DNA of 64,000 nucleotides from Rufibacter sp. XAAS-G3-1 (GCF_013623775.1 NZ_JABFAM010000013.1:84153-148152); one strand, 5' to 3'. Positions 17,792-26,511 are shown, numbered from the stretch's first letter. A program made the numbers and translations. Notes: generated by a model from the letters alone, not told the origin.

Positions 17792-17870
17792 TTGCGGGTA
17801 ACCCATGAAAAGAATGCTGCCCTCGTCCGCTTCCCAAACGCGTGTGCGTTACGCCTAGCAGCCCGGTGGT

Positions 17871-18036
17871 GCGTTTTAGGGCTGTTTTGCGAAAAAGAGG
17901 CCTAAAACGCGAAAACCCGTGAGGTCTTCAAGATATCACAGGTTTAGAAACAACTGGCGCGAGACTCCCGTCTCGTGACTTGGGATGAAGCGAGTCTCCA
18001 GGCTCGCCGGGAACCACCGGCAAGAGGGCGGAACAT
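17871..18036 (+). repeat. Composite A-H-G repeat module, copy 2
   Basis: Family A at 17871-17910 (GCGTTTTAGGGCTG ... GGCCTAAAACGC), a degraded H hairpin (GTGAGGTCTTCAAGATATCACAGG) with GTTTAG, family G at 17953-18018 (CTGGCGCGAGACTCC ... GACTTGGGATGAAGCGAGTC ... CGCCGGGAACCACC), and the tail GGAACA. It ends 80 nt before ndh. Confidence 0.75.
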
Positions 18037-18115
18037 CAGATCTTGAATTTCCGTCTGGCTTGTAGCGCTTCTTTTGATGCGCTTTGTATGCGATTGTTAC
18101 GCTTGAAAGAGGATC

Positions 18116-19450
18116 ATGGCAAACTATGCAAGAATTGCGAGTACCGGTAAACCGAAGGTGGTCATCATTGGCGGCGGTTTTGCGGGGCTGGAACTGGTAA
18201 AGTCCCTGAGAAACGCCGATGTGCAGGTCATTCTCATTGACAAGCAGAACTACCACACCTTTCAGCCGCTCCTGTACCAGGTGGCCACCGCCGCCATAGA
18301 CGCCGAATCCATTATTCACCCGTTCCGGAAGGTTTTTGACGGGCAGGAGAATTTCTTTTTCCGGCTGGCCGAAGTGCAGTGCGTAGACACCGGGCAACAG
18401 GTGGTGGAAACCAACATCGGCCTTATCCGGTATGATTATCTGGTCATCGCCACAGGCGCTACCTCCAACTACTTTGGAGATGTGCAGATGGAGCAGAAGG
18501 CCGTTCCCATGAAAAGCGTAAACGATGCCATCAGCCTCCGCAATATCATTCTCAGCAACTTTGAGAACTCCCTGCAACTAGACGACCACGAGCAACTGAA
18601 CAGCCTTATGGACTACGTGATTGTGGGCGGCGGGGCCACCGGCGTAGAACTGGCCGGGGCCCTGAGCGAACTCCGCAAGCACGTTTTCCCCAAAGATTAT
18701 CCCGAACTGGACTTCAAATCCATGGACATCCACCTGATCCAGAGCGGCGGCGAGTTGCTGAAAGGCATGTCTAAGGAAGCCTCGCAGAAATCACTGCAGT
18801 TTTTGGAGGAGATGGGAGTGAAGGTTTGGTTGAACCGAAGGGTAAAATCGTATGACGGCTACACCGCTACCTTGGACACCGGCGAAACCCTAATTACCCG
18901 CACGCTCATCTGGGCCGCCGGGGTGACGGGAAACCCGGTGAAAGGACTAAAGCCGGAAAGTATTCTGAAGGGGAACCGGCTGCAGGTAGACGTGTACAGC
19001 CGCGTGGTGGGCTATGAAAACGTATTCGCCATTGGCGATATCGCTGCCATAGTGACCCCCGAAAATCCGCAGGGGCACCCCATGCTGGCCCAACCGGCCC
19101 TACAGCAAGGCAACTTGCTGGGTAAAAACCTGCGCCTGCTTTTCGCCGGACAGCCCATGCAGCCATTCAAGTACCAAGACCAGGGCACCATGGCTACCAT
19201 TGGCCGCAACAAAGCCGTCGCCGACCTGAAACTATTCAAGAAAGAGATCAAATCGCAGGGCTTCTTTGCGTGGCTTATCTGGATGTTCATTCACCTGGTT
19301 TCCATTGTGGGCTTCCGGAACCGGCTGGCCGTGATGCTGAGTTGGGCCTGGAATTACTTCTCCTATAACTCGGGCAACCGTCTCATTCTTGGCAAAAAGC
19401 AGGAGAACATTCCCATCACGGAGACCATTACCCACAAAACGGTTATTTAG
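18116..19450 (+). CDS. ndh: Type II NADH dehydrogenase (NDH-2)
   Basis: 444 aa. A single-subunit flavoprotein passing electrons from NADH to quinone at the inner membrane face without proton pumping. The FAD-binding motif is VIIGGGFAGLELV (about 15-27), the quinone-site segment is QPLLYQVATAAI, the NADH-binding motif is VIVGGGATGVELAGAL (about 170-185), and the second FAD site is VFAIGDIA. The C-terminal amphipathic/hydrophobic stretch FFAWLIWMFIHLVSIVGF (from about 382) is the membrane anchor usual for the family. Single-gene unit. Confidence 0.93.
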   Translation: MANYARIASTGKPKVVIIGGGFAGLELVKSLRNADVQVILIDKQNYHTFQPLLYQVATAAIDAESIIHPFRKVFDGQENFFFRLAEVQCVDTGQQVVETNIGLIRYDYLVIATGATSNYFGDVQMEQKAVPMKSVNDAISLRNIILSNFENSLQLDDHEQLNSLMDYVIVGGGATGVELAGALSELRKHVFPKDYPELDFKSMDIHLIQSGGELLKGMSKEASQKSLQFLEEMGVKVWLNRRVKSYDGYTATLDTGETLITRTLIWAAGVTGNPVKGLKPESILKGNRLQVDVYSRVVGYENVFAIGDIAAIVTPENPQGHPMLAQPALQQGNLLGKNLRLLFAGQPMQPFKYQDQGTMATIGRNKAVADLKLFKKEIKSQGFFAWLIWMFIHLVSIVGFRNRLAVMLSWAWNYFSYNSGNRLILGKKQENIPITETITHKTVI

Positions 19451-19827
19451 GCGTTTATTTCCTGGTTAACGTTCACTCGGGAATTCAAAAAGCCTTTGGA
19501 GGTAATAAGTTCTCCTTGGGAACACCAACTGCGCCTATCCACGGTAGATGCACCCCCTCCAGTAAGGATACCCACTTGAAACAGCAATACGGGCGGGTAG
19601 TGAGCTAGACAAGTCCTGAGTTCGCCTTCCAAATAAGCCCCATCTTTCTTAAGGTTGCATGGAGTTCACTGCCAGCAAGCCTGATCTACTCTGTTGTTTC
19701 TGCTATTAGTACAAAACGCAACTGCTTTCTTTTTTCAAAATCAAGATGCAAGAATGTGATAATTATAGAAACTAATTAAGAAGGGACTCGTTGAAAATAT
19801 AAAAAGTACAACTAAAATAGAAGAATC
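19451..19827. other. Gap, nothing recognised
   Basis: 377 bp with no supported ORF, no strong hairpin and no copy of the repeat families. The last 90 bp before 19828 are AT-rich, as expected of a promoter region. Confidence 0.4.
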
Positions 19828-20430
19828 ATGAAAAAAACTCTACTAACTTTCTCTTTAGTGATGGCTGTAGTAGGTAGTGCTATGGCGCAGACCATCACTC
19901 GCCCCCAAAGTACCGCCCCGGTGGAAGCTAGCACCATTCAGCAGGGGAATTGGCTGATTGGGGCCGGTATCGGCTCTATTGGGCATAACTTCAAATCAGA
20001 GACTTTTACGTTTGAGATAGAGCCCCGGGCCGGGTATTTCATCAGCGACAATGCCGCTATTGGTACCCAGGTGCAATTGGCCGCCCAAATCTTTGACGGC
20101 GGTGAGTTTTTCAGCTACGGGTTAACTCCCTTCATTAGGTACTACTTCCCCGAAGGAGCGGCCCCTACGCACCGCTGGTTTGGCGAGGCGCTGGTTGGTT
20201 TTGCCGGAAGTAACCTGGAAGACGTGGAGGGAGACCGGTTCTTTTCTACCGTGTATGGCGTAAGGGCAGGGTATGCCCACTTTGTGGCGACCAACGTTTC
20301 TTTGGAAGGAACGCTGAACTTGGTTCGCAGTAAAGCCAATATTGACGTAGGCTCTGGTACTTCTGGCAATACAGGCCTGTCTCTGGGGGTAGGGCTGCAG
20401 ATCTACCTTCCGTCACGGGGTGGCAGGTAA
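19828..20430 (+). CDS. Outer-membrane beta-barrel protein
   Basis: 200 aa. A signal peptide is cleaved after MKKTLLTFSLVMAVVGSAMA. The mature protein is alternating beta-strands: NWLIGAGIGSIGHN, EIEPRAGYFISDNAAIGTQV, GLTPFIRYYFPE, WFGEALVGFAGSN, YGVRAGYAHFVATNVSLEG and a final strand GLSLGVGLQIYLP. This is the OmpW/OMP_b-brl type of small eight-stranded barrel common in Bacteroidota. No substrate can be inferred. The broken gene at 52123-52571 encodes a protein of the same general kind. Confidence 0.85.
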   Translation: MKKTLLTFSLVMAVVGSAMAQTITRPQSTAPVEASTIQQGNWLIGAGIGSIGHNFKSETFTFEIEPRAGYFISDNAAIGTQVQLAAQIFDGGEFFSYGLTPFIRYYFPEGAAPTHRWFGEALVGFAGSNLEDVEGDRFFSTVYGVRAGYAHFVATNVSLEGTLNLVRSKANIDVGSGTSGNTGLSLGVGLQIYLPSRGGR

Positions 20431-20608
20431 CGTAAGCTTTGCCGCAGGCAGGCGCCTGTCCATGCTTGGGGCGAATATATTGTACGCGGCAACCTCAAAA
20501 TGTGGGTATTTTCAACGGCAGTTCTGCGTGAAGCCAATATTTTGGGGCAAAACTGGAAATCTGACGTAAAAGTAATTTGATAGAGATAATTATCGCCTCT
20601 CCTTGTCC

Positions 20609-20744
20609 TCCTGGAAGGATCTCAGAGCATGGTTACATTTCATTTTCGCTGGCAAACCTCAAATGTAGACAAGCTCTCAGTGGCGAACGGCAATAGCATT
20701 GATTTACCGCTTTCTAGTTCGCTCACAAGATCCTTCCAGGAGGG
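20609..20744. repeat. Family-F element, split by a nested family-B insertion
   Basis: Ends CCTGGAAGGATCT and AGATCCTTCCAGG are inverted repeats. Removing 20626-20680 restores GGATCTCAG-TGGCGAACGGC ... TCGCTCACAAGATCC, which matches the uninterrupted copy at 26868-26934 (read in reverse). The insertion is described separately. Confidence 0.72.
20626..20675. repeat. Family-B element, shrunken, inserted in family F with CTCAG duplicated
   Basis: AGCATGGTTACATTTCA at the left and AATGTAGACAAGCT at the right, with TTTTCGCTGGCAAACC between. CTCAG occurs directly on both sides (20621-20625 and 20676-20680) but once in the intact family-F site (as CTCGG/CTCAG). This is the pattern of insertion with a 5-bp target duplication. 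Confidence 0.65.
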
Positions 20745-20780
20745 CAGAATACGATAGCTTCTATTTGTCCGGCTACTTAA

Positions 20781-20836
20781 ACAAAAGCCTGTTTAGGGGC
20801 TGTTTTCTAGAAAACAGCCCCTAAACAGGCTTTTGT
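20781..20836. repeat. Family-A palindrome, perfect 56 bp
   Basis: Two fully complementary 28-bp arms starting ACAAAAGCCTGTTTAGGGGC and meeting at TTCT/AGAA. The most perfect copy in the window. No gene overlaps it. Confidence 0.87.
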
Positions 20837-21074
20837 CAAATAAACACATAGTGGGGGTAAAAAGAAACTGCCGGGGCTAACTTGTACGCTAATCCATTGC
20901 ACGGTGGGCATTTCATCCTGATATGATCATCGCCCACGGTTTTTGCCCGAATTCTCTCGCCGTCAAAGGGGCTGTGGTCCATCAATCACCAATTGGTCTT
21001 TGAGGTAGGAGCATGCCGCTTCCAACGCGTTTGGATACCTGAGTGCTACATTGAATGTCTTTGGCGTGGAAAGA

Positions 21075-21566
21075 TTAGCTGCCTTGGTGAAGCACTTTGA
21101 GAGCTTCCTCATTGCCTATTTTGTCGGCCATTTCCAGGGCGGTTAGGCCGCGGCTGTCTCTGATGGTTTGATCGGCACCGTGCTGGGCCACCAGTTTCAT
21201 AAGTTCATGACGGCCAAACATGGTGGCGAACATAAGGGCGGTGCCACCGCTGTAATTCTGGATGTTCAAATCTGCCCCGTGCGCAATCAGGAGTTCGGCA
21301 ATATCGGCGTAGCCTTTAAAGCAGAGGCCCATTAAGGCGGTGTTGCCGCTCATGTCCTGGATATTTATATCTGCGCCGGCGTCAAGGAGAACCTTAGTGG
21401 CTTCTAAATGGCCTTCATACGAAGCCAGGATCAAGGGAGTAAAACCCCGTCCGTTTTTAACGTTAACGTCTACGCCCTGGGCGAGCATTTCTTGTATGGT
21501 TGCCACGTCTCCTTTGCGGCAGGCGTCAAAGAGTATGTCTTCTGTTCTGGCTGATGTGAATTCCAT
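21075..21566 (-). CDS. Ankyrin-repeat protein
   Basis: 163 aa, cytoplasmic, with about four and a half ankyrin repeats: DILFDACRKGDVATIQEMLA, GFTPLILASYEGHLEATKVLL, GNTALMGLCFKGYADIAELLI, GGTALMFATMFGRHELMKLV and a cap GLTALEMADKIGNEEALKVL. Ankyrin repeats bind other proteins. In several bacteria a similar small ankyrin protein is paired with catalase. Here catalase is 27 kb away, so no link can be claimed. Monocistronic, minus strand. Confidence 0.92.
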   Translation of the reverse strand: MEFTSARTEDILFDACRKGDVATIQEMLAQGVDVNVKNGRGFTPLILASYEGHLEATKVLLDAGADINIQDMSGNTALMGLCFKGYADIAELLIAHGADLNIQNYSGGTALMFATMFGRHELMKLVAQHGADQTIRDSRGLTALEMADKIGNEEALKVLHQGS

Positions 21567-21780
21567 AGTGCTGGTCGGTTGTTTGGTTATGCAATCTTTG
21601 CAGTACGTAACCTATAAAAGGTTGAATATGTTTACGGCGTCTGCAAAAGTACTCCTTCTGGTAGAGAAAGGAAAGTCGCTGCGTTTGCTCCAGCAAAAAG
21701 CCCCCGGGAAAACGGCCTTTACTGCGGGATTGACCCGCGGCAGTCTTCTTGGGGGCTTCGTATTTTAGAAGGGAAGCAAC

Positions 21781-21888
21781 TTAATCTCTTTTAGAATCTC
21801 TTTTTTGCTGTTTCTCAGCCCTTTTCTCTTTCAGGGTTTTGGCGGGTTCCTTTTTTGCTTTCTCTTTGGTGGGTGTTTTTCCGGGCAT
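21781..21888 (-). CDS. Very small lysine-rich protein (35 aa)
   Basis: ATG at 21886-21888 to TAA at 21781-21783 gives MPGKTPTKEKAKKEPAKT, then LKEKRAEKQQKRDSKRD. About 40% of residues are Lys or Arg, with a core 'KTLKEKRAEKxxKR' of the sort seen in small uncharacterised Bacteroidota proteins; this last point is from memory. It could bind nucleic acid. It is an open frame in an otherwise ordinary gap, with a clean start and stop. Confidence 0.5.
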   Translation of the reverse strand: MPGKTPTKEKAKKEPAKTLKEKRAEKQQKRDSKRD

Positions 21889-22132
21889 GGTAGTAACGTT
21901 TACAGTGAAGTACTAGATTAAAGATAAAGAATTAAACAGATATATAACGCATCTGCCAAGATATCTATTGGGCAATCACGCAATGCCTGTGTTTCCGCTC
22001 CTTTATACGAGCCGTTTTTGCTTTTTACTTAAATTAAAATAAAGAGACCATTCCACCACCTCCAATTAACCTTTTTTCTATAAGATTAGCTTAGAAGGGG
22101 TTGGTTTCTCCCTCGTCCTGTCTCTTGATTAA

Positions 22133-22384
22133 TTAGCTAAGCAGCAGTACTTTGTTGTTGCGGTAAATGTCAATTCCTACCCGGGTCAGGTGCTTGATAC
22201 TGATTCTAACCTCGTACTGCGCCGTCTCTCCGTTTTCCTCGCGCTCAAACCGGTGGTTCTCGCCCAGCAGGGACTTTTTCTCAGAGACAATTTCGCCGTT
22301 GTATTTAATGGTTTCCAGGCCGGTGAAGGAGTTGTCTACTTCTATTTTAACAGAATCTGAAAGGTGAAGGGTGAGCACGTTCAT
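22133..22384 (-). CDS. Small hypothetical beta-rich protein (83 aa)
   Basis: Not recognised. MNVLTLHLSDSVKIEVDNSF, then GLETIKYNGEIVSEKKSLLG, RFEREENGETAQYEVRIS and VGIDIYRNNKVLLL. Alternating hydrophobic and charged residues predict an all-beta fold. No signal or membrane segment. Reads as a real small gene by composition and start. Its neighbours on the same strand are equally uncharacterised. Confidence 0.62.
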   Translation of the reverse strand: MNVLTLHLSDSVKIEVDNSFTGLETIKYNGEIVSEKKSLLGENHRFEREENGETAQYEVRISIKHLTRVGIDIYRNNKVLLLS

Positions 22385-22550
22385 AGGGCATGGCTTTTTA
22401 AGGGTTCAGAATAGGGCAGAGAGAGATGTGCTTTGATGGCCGAAACCAGCGTAGTCACTTCTCTGAATATTAGTCTGATCACCTCAAAATTTCTTACAAG
22501 AGATGCGCGAATTCTCTACCTGATCTTTTGCTGATAATAGAATGCTTTTT

Positions 22551-22712
22551 AGAGCATGTTTAAATTTCATCTTTGCGCTGCAAATTGCCATAAAAAGAAC
22601 CTGCGTTCGCCTTTTTCTCGCCCCGTAGCGCTGCTACGGGGCGAGAAAAACCCTTCCGCAGAACCTTTCTCTGACAATTTTCGCCAGCAAACCTGAAATT
22701 TAAACAAGCTCT
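22551..22712. repeat. Family-B element, full length (162 bp)
   Basis: Long imperfect palindrome. Outer arms are AGAGCATGTTTAAATTTCA and TGAAATTTAAACAAGCTCT. Next inward are TTTGCGCTGCAAATTGCC and GACAATTTTCGCCAGCAAA, then AGAACCTGCG with CCGCAGAACC. The central hairpin is CCCCGTAGCGCTGCTACGGGG. The whole would fold as one rod with a strong apical hairpin. Other 162-bp copies are at 41419-41580, 50458-50619 and 59260-59421. Confidence 0.85.
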
Positions 22713-22737
22713 TAAGCAACAACCTTACGTTGGCCTT

Positions 22738-22777
22738 CCGTTTTTGGGCAGTTTTTGTGAAAGCAGGGTAAAAACGG
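22738..22777. repeat. Family-A palindrome (imperfect)
   Basis: CCGTTTTTGGGCAGTTTTT with AAAGCAGGGTAAAAACGG, 41 nt after the minus-strand stop at 22818. It may serve as that gene's transcript end. Confidence 0.65.
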
Positions 22778-22817
22778 AAGGGTACTCTGGGAAAGAGCCG
22801 TAGTGAAAGCGTTGGCC

Positions 22818-23204
22818 TCAGTTGTTCAGGAGTTCTCCTTCGCCCAGGGGTTCTTCATAGTATCTTCTGGAGACCGTCCATTTAATAGAGGCTATGTTTT
22901 CGTTCACCAGCGAGTCTGCGTAGAACTGTTTTTGGGCAGTTGTGTACGAAGAGACGCTATGTTGCATTTTCAGGTCTGTGAAACACGCCTGGTCTTCTTC
23001 CAACAAACGGCCCGCCTTCTTGATCTCTTTCCCAGATTTCATTTTGATGACTAGCGTGTAAATGCCGGAGACCTCTTGGCTGAAACACATCTCAAAGGAT
23101 TTCTGATCCAGAACTTTGAACGAGGTCATTTGGAGGGCATCACCTTTCCAGTTGGTGCAGCCAAGAAGAGAAAGGAACAGGAAGCTAAGCAGCTTTGCTT
23201 TCAT
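22818..23204 (-). CDS. Hypothetical lipoprotein (128 aa)
   Basis: The lipoprotein signal peptide MKAKLLSFLFLSLLGC gives acylated C16. The mature part is unrecognised: beta-strand patterns (SGIYTLVIKMKSGKEIKKAG), two further cysteines (residues 40 and 74) and an aromatic end (WTVSRRYYEEP). Likely an envelope protein of unknown role. Confidence 0.7.
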   Translation of the reverse strand: MKAKLLSFLFLSLLGCTNWKGDALQMTSFKVLDQKSFEMCFSQEVSGIYTLVIKMKSGKEIKKAGRLLEEDQACFTDLKMQHSVSSYTTAQKQFYADSLVNENIASIKWTVSRRYYEEPLGEGELLNN

Positions 23205-23363
23205 GGTAGGTAAAATAAGGTACGGGCTTTTCTAGCGGGGAGAGCCGCCGGTGTGGCTTAACAGGAAAGCTGTTGGCAGACGTACGCTAAAAGAGCAGCC
23301 CAAAGGTACGGATTACATCCTGTTCTAGGGAGAGTTAGTGGGGCAGCCCGGGAGTTTGCCCCC

Positions 23364-23415
23364 AAATAAAAAGCCAGTTGAGGCAGACCGGCAAACGTCT
23401 GGCTTAACTGGCTTT
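23364..23415 (-). terminator. Terminator downstream of the 23534-23866 gene
   Basis: Minus-strand stem AAAGCCAGTT/AACTGGCTTT with an inner CAGAC/GTCTG pairing, followed by TTTATTT. Confidence 0.75.
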
Positions 23416-23533
23416 CGTAGAAGAACCCTGCTTGCCCACAGCAGCAGGTAAAAACAAGTGCGAAATGGTTGCTCCCGTTTAGGTAGAGGAGTGAGGCCGA
23501 AGCAGGAAAACAAAGAAACTGCTTCTCTGCTGC

Positions 23534-23866
23534 TTAGCTACGCTCTTCGGCCTCTACCGGAACAGAGTTCGCGGAGGTGCCGTCTAAAAGGAACGTAATA
23601 ACGGTTTTTCCGAACCAAAGGCCATCTTCTACGCCGCCTGCCTCAATTTCCTCAACGGCTAGTTCCAGCATTTTGGTGAGGAACAGGAAACGCTGATGAG
23701 ATTGGGTTCCTTCAGTAGAAGTCTCCAGCAGGTGCTGAAGCACTTCGTGGGTTTCCTGGAAAGATGCCAGGATGGTAGGGGTTACTGCTTCGGCAAAGCT
23801 GGTGCTTTTTTCCAGGTCTCCTAAAATGTTTCTCAATTCCCGGACAATTTCTTCCCTTAATTCCAT
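23534..23866 (-). CDS. Hypothetical helical protein (110 aa)
   Basis: Not recognised. 110 aa, acidic and almost all helical (MELREEIVRELRNILGDLEK; FQETHEVLQHLLETS; LTKMLELAVEEIEAG), without signal peptide or membrane span. It has a good terminator 120 nt downstream and an ATG start. A small cytoplasmic protein of unknown role. Confidence 0.6.
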   Translation of the reverse strand: MELREEIVRELRNILGDLEKSTSFAEAVTPTILASFQETHEVLQHLLETSTEGTQSHQRFLFLTKMLELAVEEIEAGGVEDGLWFGKTVITFLLDGTSANSVPVEAEERS

Positions 23867-25234
23867 AACGTAAAAGTTCTTCTTATAAGCTTAGTTAGGT
23901 TTTATACGGCAAAAGCGCCTGTAATTTTATCTCTACAATGATTCTGTACTGATTCTTGTAAGTGGCTTGCTGGCTTGCGTGTGCTTTAAGTGCAATTATT
24001 TAGTGGTTTTTAAGGCTTTTAATGCTTGGTGGGCAATAATTGCATTGCTGTCCACTTGATCTTATCCCGCAAGCAAGTGTTTAACTCTGTATTTTCCGTC
24101 AAAAGTTTTATAAAAGTACAATATTTTTAACAAGTACAAGCAACGGTGAATATTATTTTTGCTATTCAGTGAAACCTTTCTTGAAAGGGAAATTTGCGAA
24201 GAGTGGCATGTGAATGAATAATCTGTTAGGTTGAGGTTATATGTCTGTAGACTTGTAATTTATGAATTGACTGCCCTTCTTATGTAATAGAATCACCTAA
24301 AATGCTCATAAATGGCACTTGCGTAAGATGAATGAAAGTATTTGCCTTGCTAGGGGTTATTTTATTGAATTATGCTGAAGCGATAGCTTTCTGTCTGATG
24401 ACTGACTCAAGCTGAGAATTTTACTTGTAAAACCTTGGAAAAAATTATTTTTGACAAGGTTTATAAAATTAAATAATCCTATTAAAGTATTGAATAGGTG
24501 CCATTGAGCAGAGGTGCGCCTAGTTTAAGATGGTTGCTTGGTTTTTGGATCAAAACAGGTAAGGTGTGAATTAGGTGGATGGTTCATGCAGTAGAAATTG
24601 ATTGGCCATTTATATTATGATGAAGCAGCTTGTAGTGAAGTGATTTTCTTCATTGGAAACAGATGAAAGCACTTAGCGCCATTAGTAGAAACAAGGAGGA
24701 GTAATTTGATGGAGTAGGAGAATTTGGGAGTGATAACTCCTGAAAGGAAACAGTAGGGTCTAGCCTACCCGTGCTTTTCAATACCCAACGCTGGTTTATA
24801 AAACGATAGATATTGAAAGCGTGCTGACAAGGTTAGTGGTATTCTGGGGTGTAAGGTGCTTGGGAGAAAGTGGATAAGTAATGATTGCTAACAAAGTTAT
24901 CAACAATAAGCGAATGAAGGCTGTTTAGCGAATTGGTTTAGCAATGTCTTGTTGAGTTGGCTTACTTTCTTGATTAGAAGGAGGTGCTGCGTTGGCGTCC
25001 AGTGTTGACTTTGAGCAATCTTTAATACCAGCACGTGTTAAACTCCTCTGTTTTATCAGCCTAACTACTCCCAAACGTTCATGCTCAGCCAGAACGGGGA
25101 GGAGGTCTGTTCTGGAATGTTAAGAGAGTTTCCTGTCAGTTCCCTAATTTGTAAGTGAGTATTTCATTTATGCCTCGGCACTTAGTTGTAAAACACTCCT
25201 TTTCGAGAATGCACAGTATGCTAAAAAACAGTAG
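23867..25234. other. 1.37-kb AT-rich stretch without genes
   Basis: The longest non-coding stretch in the window. It is clearly richer in A+T than its surroundings, has stop codons in all frames and lacks the hairpin repeats that fill other gaps. No tRNA, terminator-grade hairpin or protein motif is seen. It could hold an unrecognised RNA, a decayed gene or imported DNA. Confidence 0.5.
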
Positions 25235-25492
25235 TTACTTCGTTAGATTATCCTTGCTGACTTTATGAGTGGTCTCAAAATCACCTTTGCGCCACCCCAT
25301 ATTAGATAGATCCGTGTTGATGATATAGGCCCCTGTTTCTGTATCCAACACAATGACGCCTCTTTCTCCCACTTCTGTGACAAACCGCGCTCCTTGTCCA
25401 GTATTGCCGTTTTTAAAGCTAAAAGCCATGGTCAGCAAGGCGGCACTTAAAAATCCGATAACGATTGATTTAAGGTCAAACTGGGTTTTCAT
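25235..25492 (-). CDS. Small membrane-anchored hypothetical protein (85 aa)
   Basis: ATG at 25492 gives MKTQFDLKSIVIGFLSAALL, with an N-terminal membrane anchor at about 8-26 and a soluble tail (VTEVGERGVIVLDTETGAYI, INTDLSNMGWRKGDFE). A longer frame back to 25627 would run through a family-A palindrome and is rejected. Not recognised. Confidence 0.65.
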   Translation of the reverse strand: MKTQFDLKSIVIGFLSAALLTMAFSFKNGNTGQGARFVTEVGERGVIVLDTETGAYIINTDLSNMGWRKGDFETTHKVSKDNLTK

Positions 25493-25534
25493 AGAGACAA
25501 CAGTTGTGTTTTCTACATAAAATGTTGCAGCTGG

Positions 25535-25568
25535 TTTTGTGCCTGTTTTCCTGAAAACAGGCACAAAA
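25535..25568. repeat. Family-A palindrome (34 bp)
   Basis: Arms TTTTGTGCCTGTTTTC and GAAAACAGGCACAAAA with a 2-nt centre. It lies between the tRNA terminator and the small membrane-protein gene. Confidence 0.78.
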
Positions 25569-25625
25569 GGATAGCTCCATAACAAGATAATAAAATGGAC
25601 AATCGAAACCAAAATACACAGAAGC

Positions 25626-25661
25626 AAAAAGCCCTCTCAACATCCAGTTGAGAGGGCTTTT
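25626..25661 (-). terminator. Terminator of tRNA-Arg
   Basis: AAAAGCCCTCTCAA with GTTGAGAGGGCTTT, a perfect stem ending in a T-run on the minus strand, 10 nt after the tRNA 3' end. Confidence 0.9.
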
Positions 25662-25670
25662 CAGGTAATG

Positions 25671-25742
25671 TGGCCGCGCCAGGAATCGAACCTGGATCGA
25701 GAGCTTCGGAAACTCCAATACTATCCGTTGTACTACGCGGCC
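25671..25742 (-). tRNA. tRNA-Arg (anticodon CCG)
   Basis: On the minus strand a 72-nt cloverleaf folds: acceptor GGCCGCG/CGCGGCC, D-stem GTAC/GTAT, anticodon stem GGAGT/GCTCT (two G-U pairs) around loop TTCCGAA, a 4-nt variable loop, T-arm CCAGG-TTCGATT-CCTGG and discriminator A. The loop places CCG at positions 34-36, so it decodes CGG arginine. CCA is not encoded. Confidence 0.93.
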
Positions 25743-25756
25743 CCGTATTGCGAGGG

Positions 25757-25787
25757 CAAATGTAGGGAATGGCAGGCAAGAATAAAA
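25757..25787 (-). promoter_or_regulatory. Promoter of tRNA-Arg
   Basis: On the minus strand TACATTTG (25757-25764) matches the -7 element TAnnTTTG. 19 nt upstream lies TTTT (25784-25787), close to TTTG. The -7 element ends 14 nt before the mature tRNA. Confidence 0.65.
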
Positions 25788-25919
25788 GCCGCCTCTGGCG
25801 TTTTTTGGCTGTTTCCACAAAAAGGGGAGGAAAGGAGGGAAGGAAGGCAAGGCAACTCTAACATTTTCGGCTTGAAACAGTTTAGGAATAAGACACCAGT
25901 ACATTACAAACAAAGAACT

Positions 25920-26339
25920 ATGAAAAGAGTATACACCGCGGAAGTTACCGCCACCGGAGGCCGCAGCGGCCAGGTAAAATCATCAGACGGAATCATTGAC
26001 ATGCCCGTGCGCCTGCCCGAGGGCTTGGGCGGCAAAGGCGGGGCTACCAACCCAGAGCAGTTGTTTGCGGCGGGTTATGCGGCCTGTTTCCAGAGCGCCC
26101 TGCAACTGGTGGCCAGCAAGCAGCAGATCAGACTAGACGAGAATTCGACGGTAACCGCTCATGTGGGGTTGGATATGCTGGACAACGGCGGCTACGGGCT
26201 GTCTGTGCAGCTAGATGTGAAAGTGGACGGCGTAGAGAAAGCCAAAGCCGAGGAATTGGTGAAACAGGCGCACGAAGTTTGCCCATACTCCGTAGGAACC
26301 CGCGGCAACATAGACGTACAACTAAACGTGCTGGACTAG
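25920..26339 (+). CDS. ohr: Organic hydroperoxide resistance protein (Ohr/OsmC family)
   Basis: 139 aa. A thiol peroxidase reducing organic and fatty-acid hydroperoxides. Both catalytic cysteines are present: C56 (AAGYAACFQSAL) and C121 (HEVCPYS). The Ohr-type signature GGKGGATNPEQLFAAGYAAC and the arginine-containing N-terminal strand (PVRLPEG) are also there. The full-length domain begins at MKRVYTAEV. A longer frame from 25668 would cross the tRNA and is rejected. No ohrR regulator gene is adjacent. A terminator lies at 26522-26553. Confidence 0.94.
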   Translation: MKRVYTAEVTATGGRSGQVKSSDGIIDMPVRLPEGLGGKGGATNPEQLFAAGYAACFQSALQLVASKQQIRLDENSTVTAHVGLDMLDNGGYGLSVQLDVKVDGVEKAKAEELVKQAHEVCPYSVGTRGNIDVQLNVLD

Positions 26340-26343
26340 TTTT

Positions 26344-26511
26344 CCTAATCTGTTTTCAGCAGATTAGGAACCTGTTTAGTAAAGCCAAAGTGAAATACCC
26401 TCGCCCTTGCTGCGCAGTTTCACCAGCAGGCGGAAAGGTGCTTGACGGCTATGGTGAGAACACCAACAAGGCCGGCGGAGTTGTCCAATCTTGTGCTTTA
26501 CTAAACAGGTT
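26344..26511. repeat. Hairpin plus 16-bp inverted repeat after ohr
   Basis: 26344-26368 is a hairpin (CCTAATCTG, TTTTCAG, CAGATTAGG). AACCTGTTTAGTAAAG (26369-26384) has its exact reverse complement at 26496-26511, enclosing 111 bp. It resembles a small cassette with perfect ends. No coding content. Confidence 0.6.

Noticed and set aside
25668..25919. Longer N-terminus for Ohr
   Set aside because: It would be translated through the antisense of tRNA-Arg; the Ohr fold starts at the ATG at 25920.
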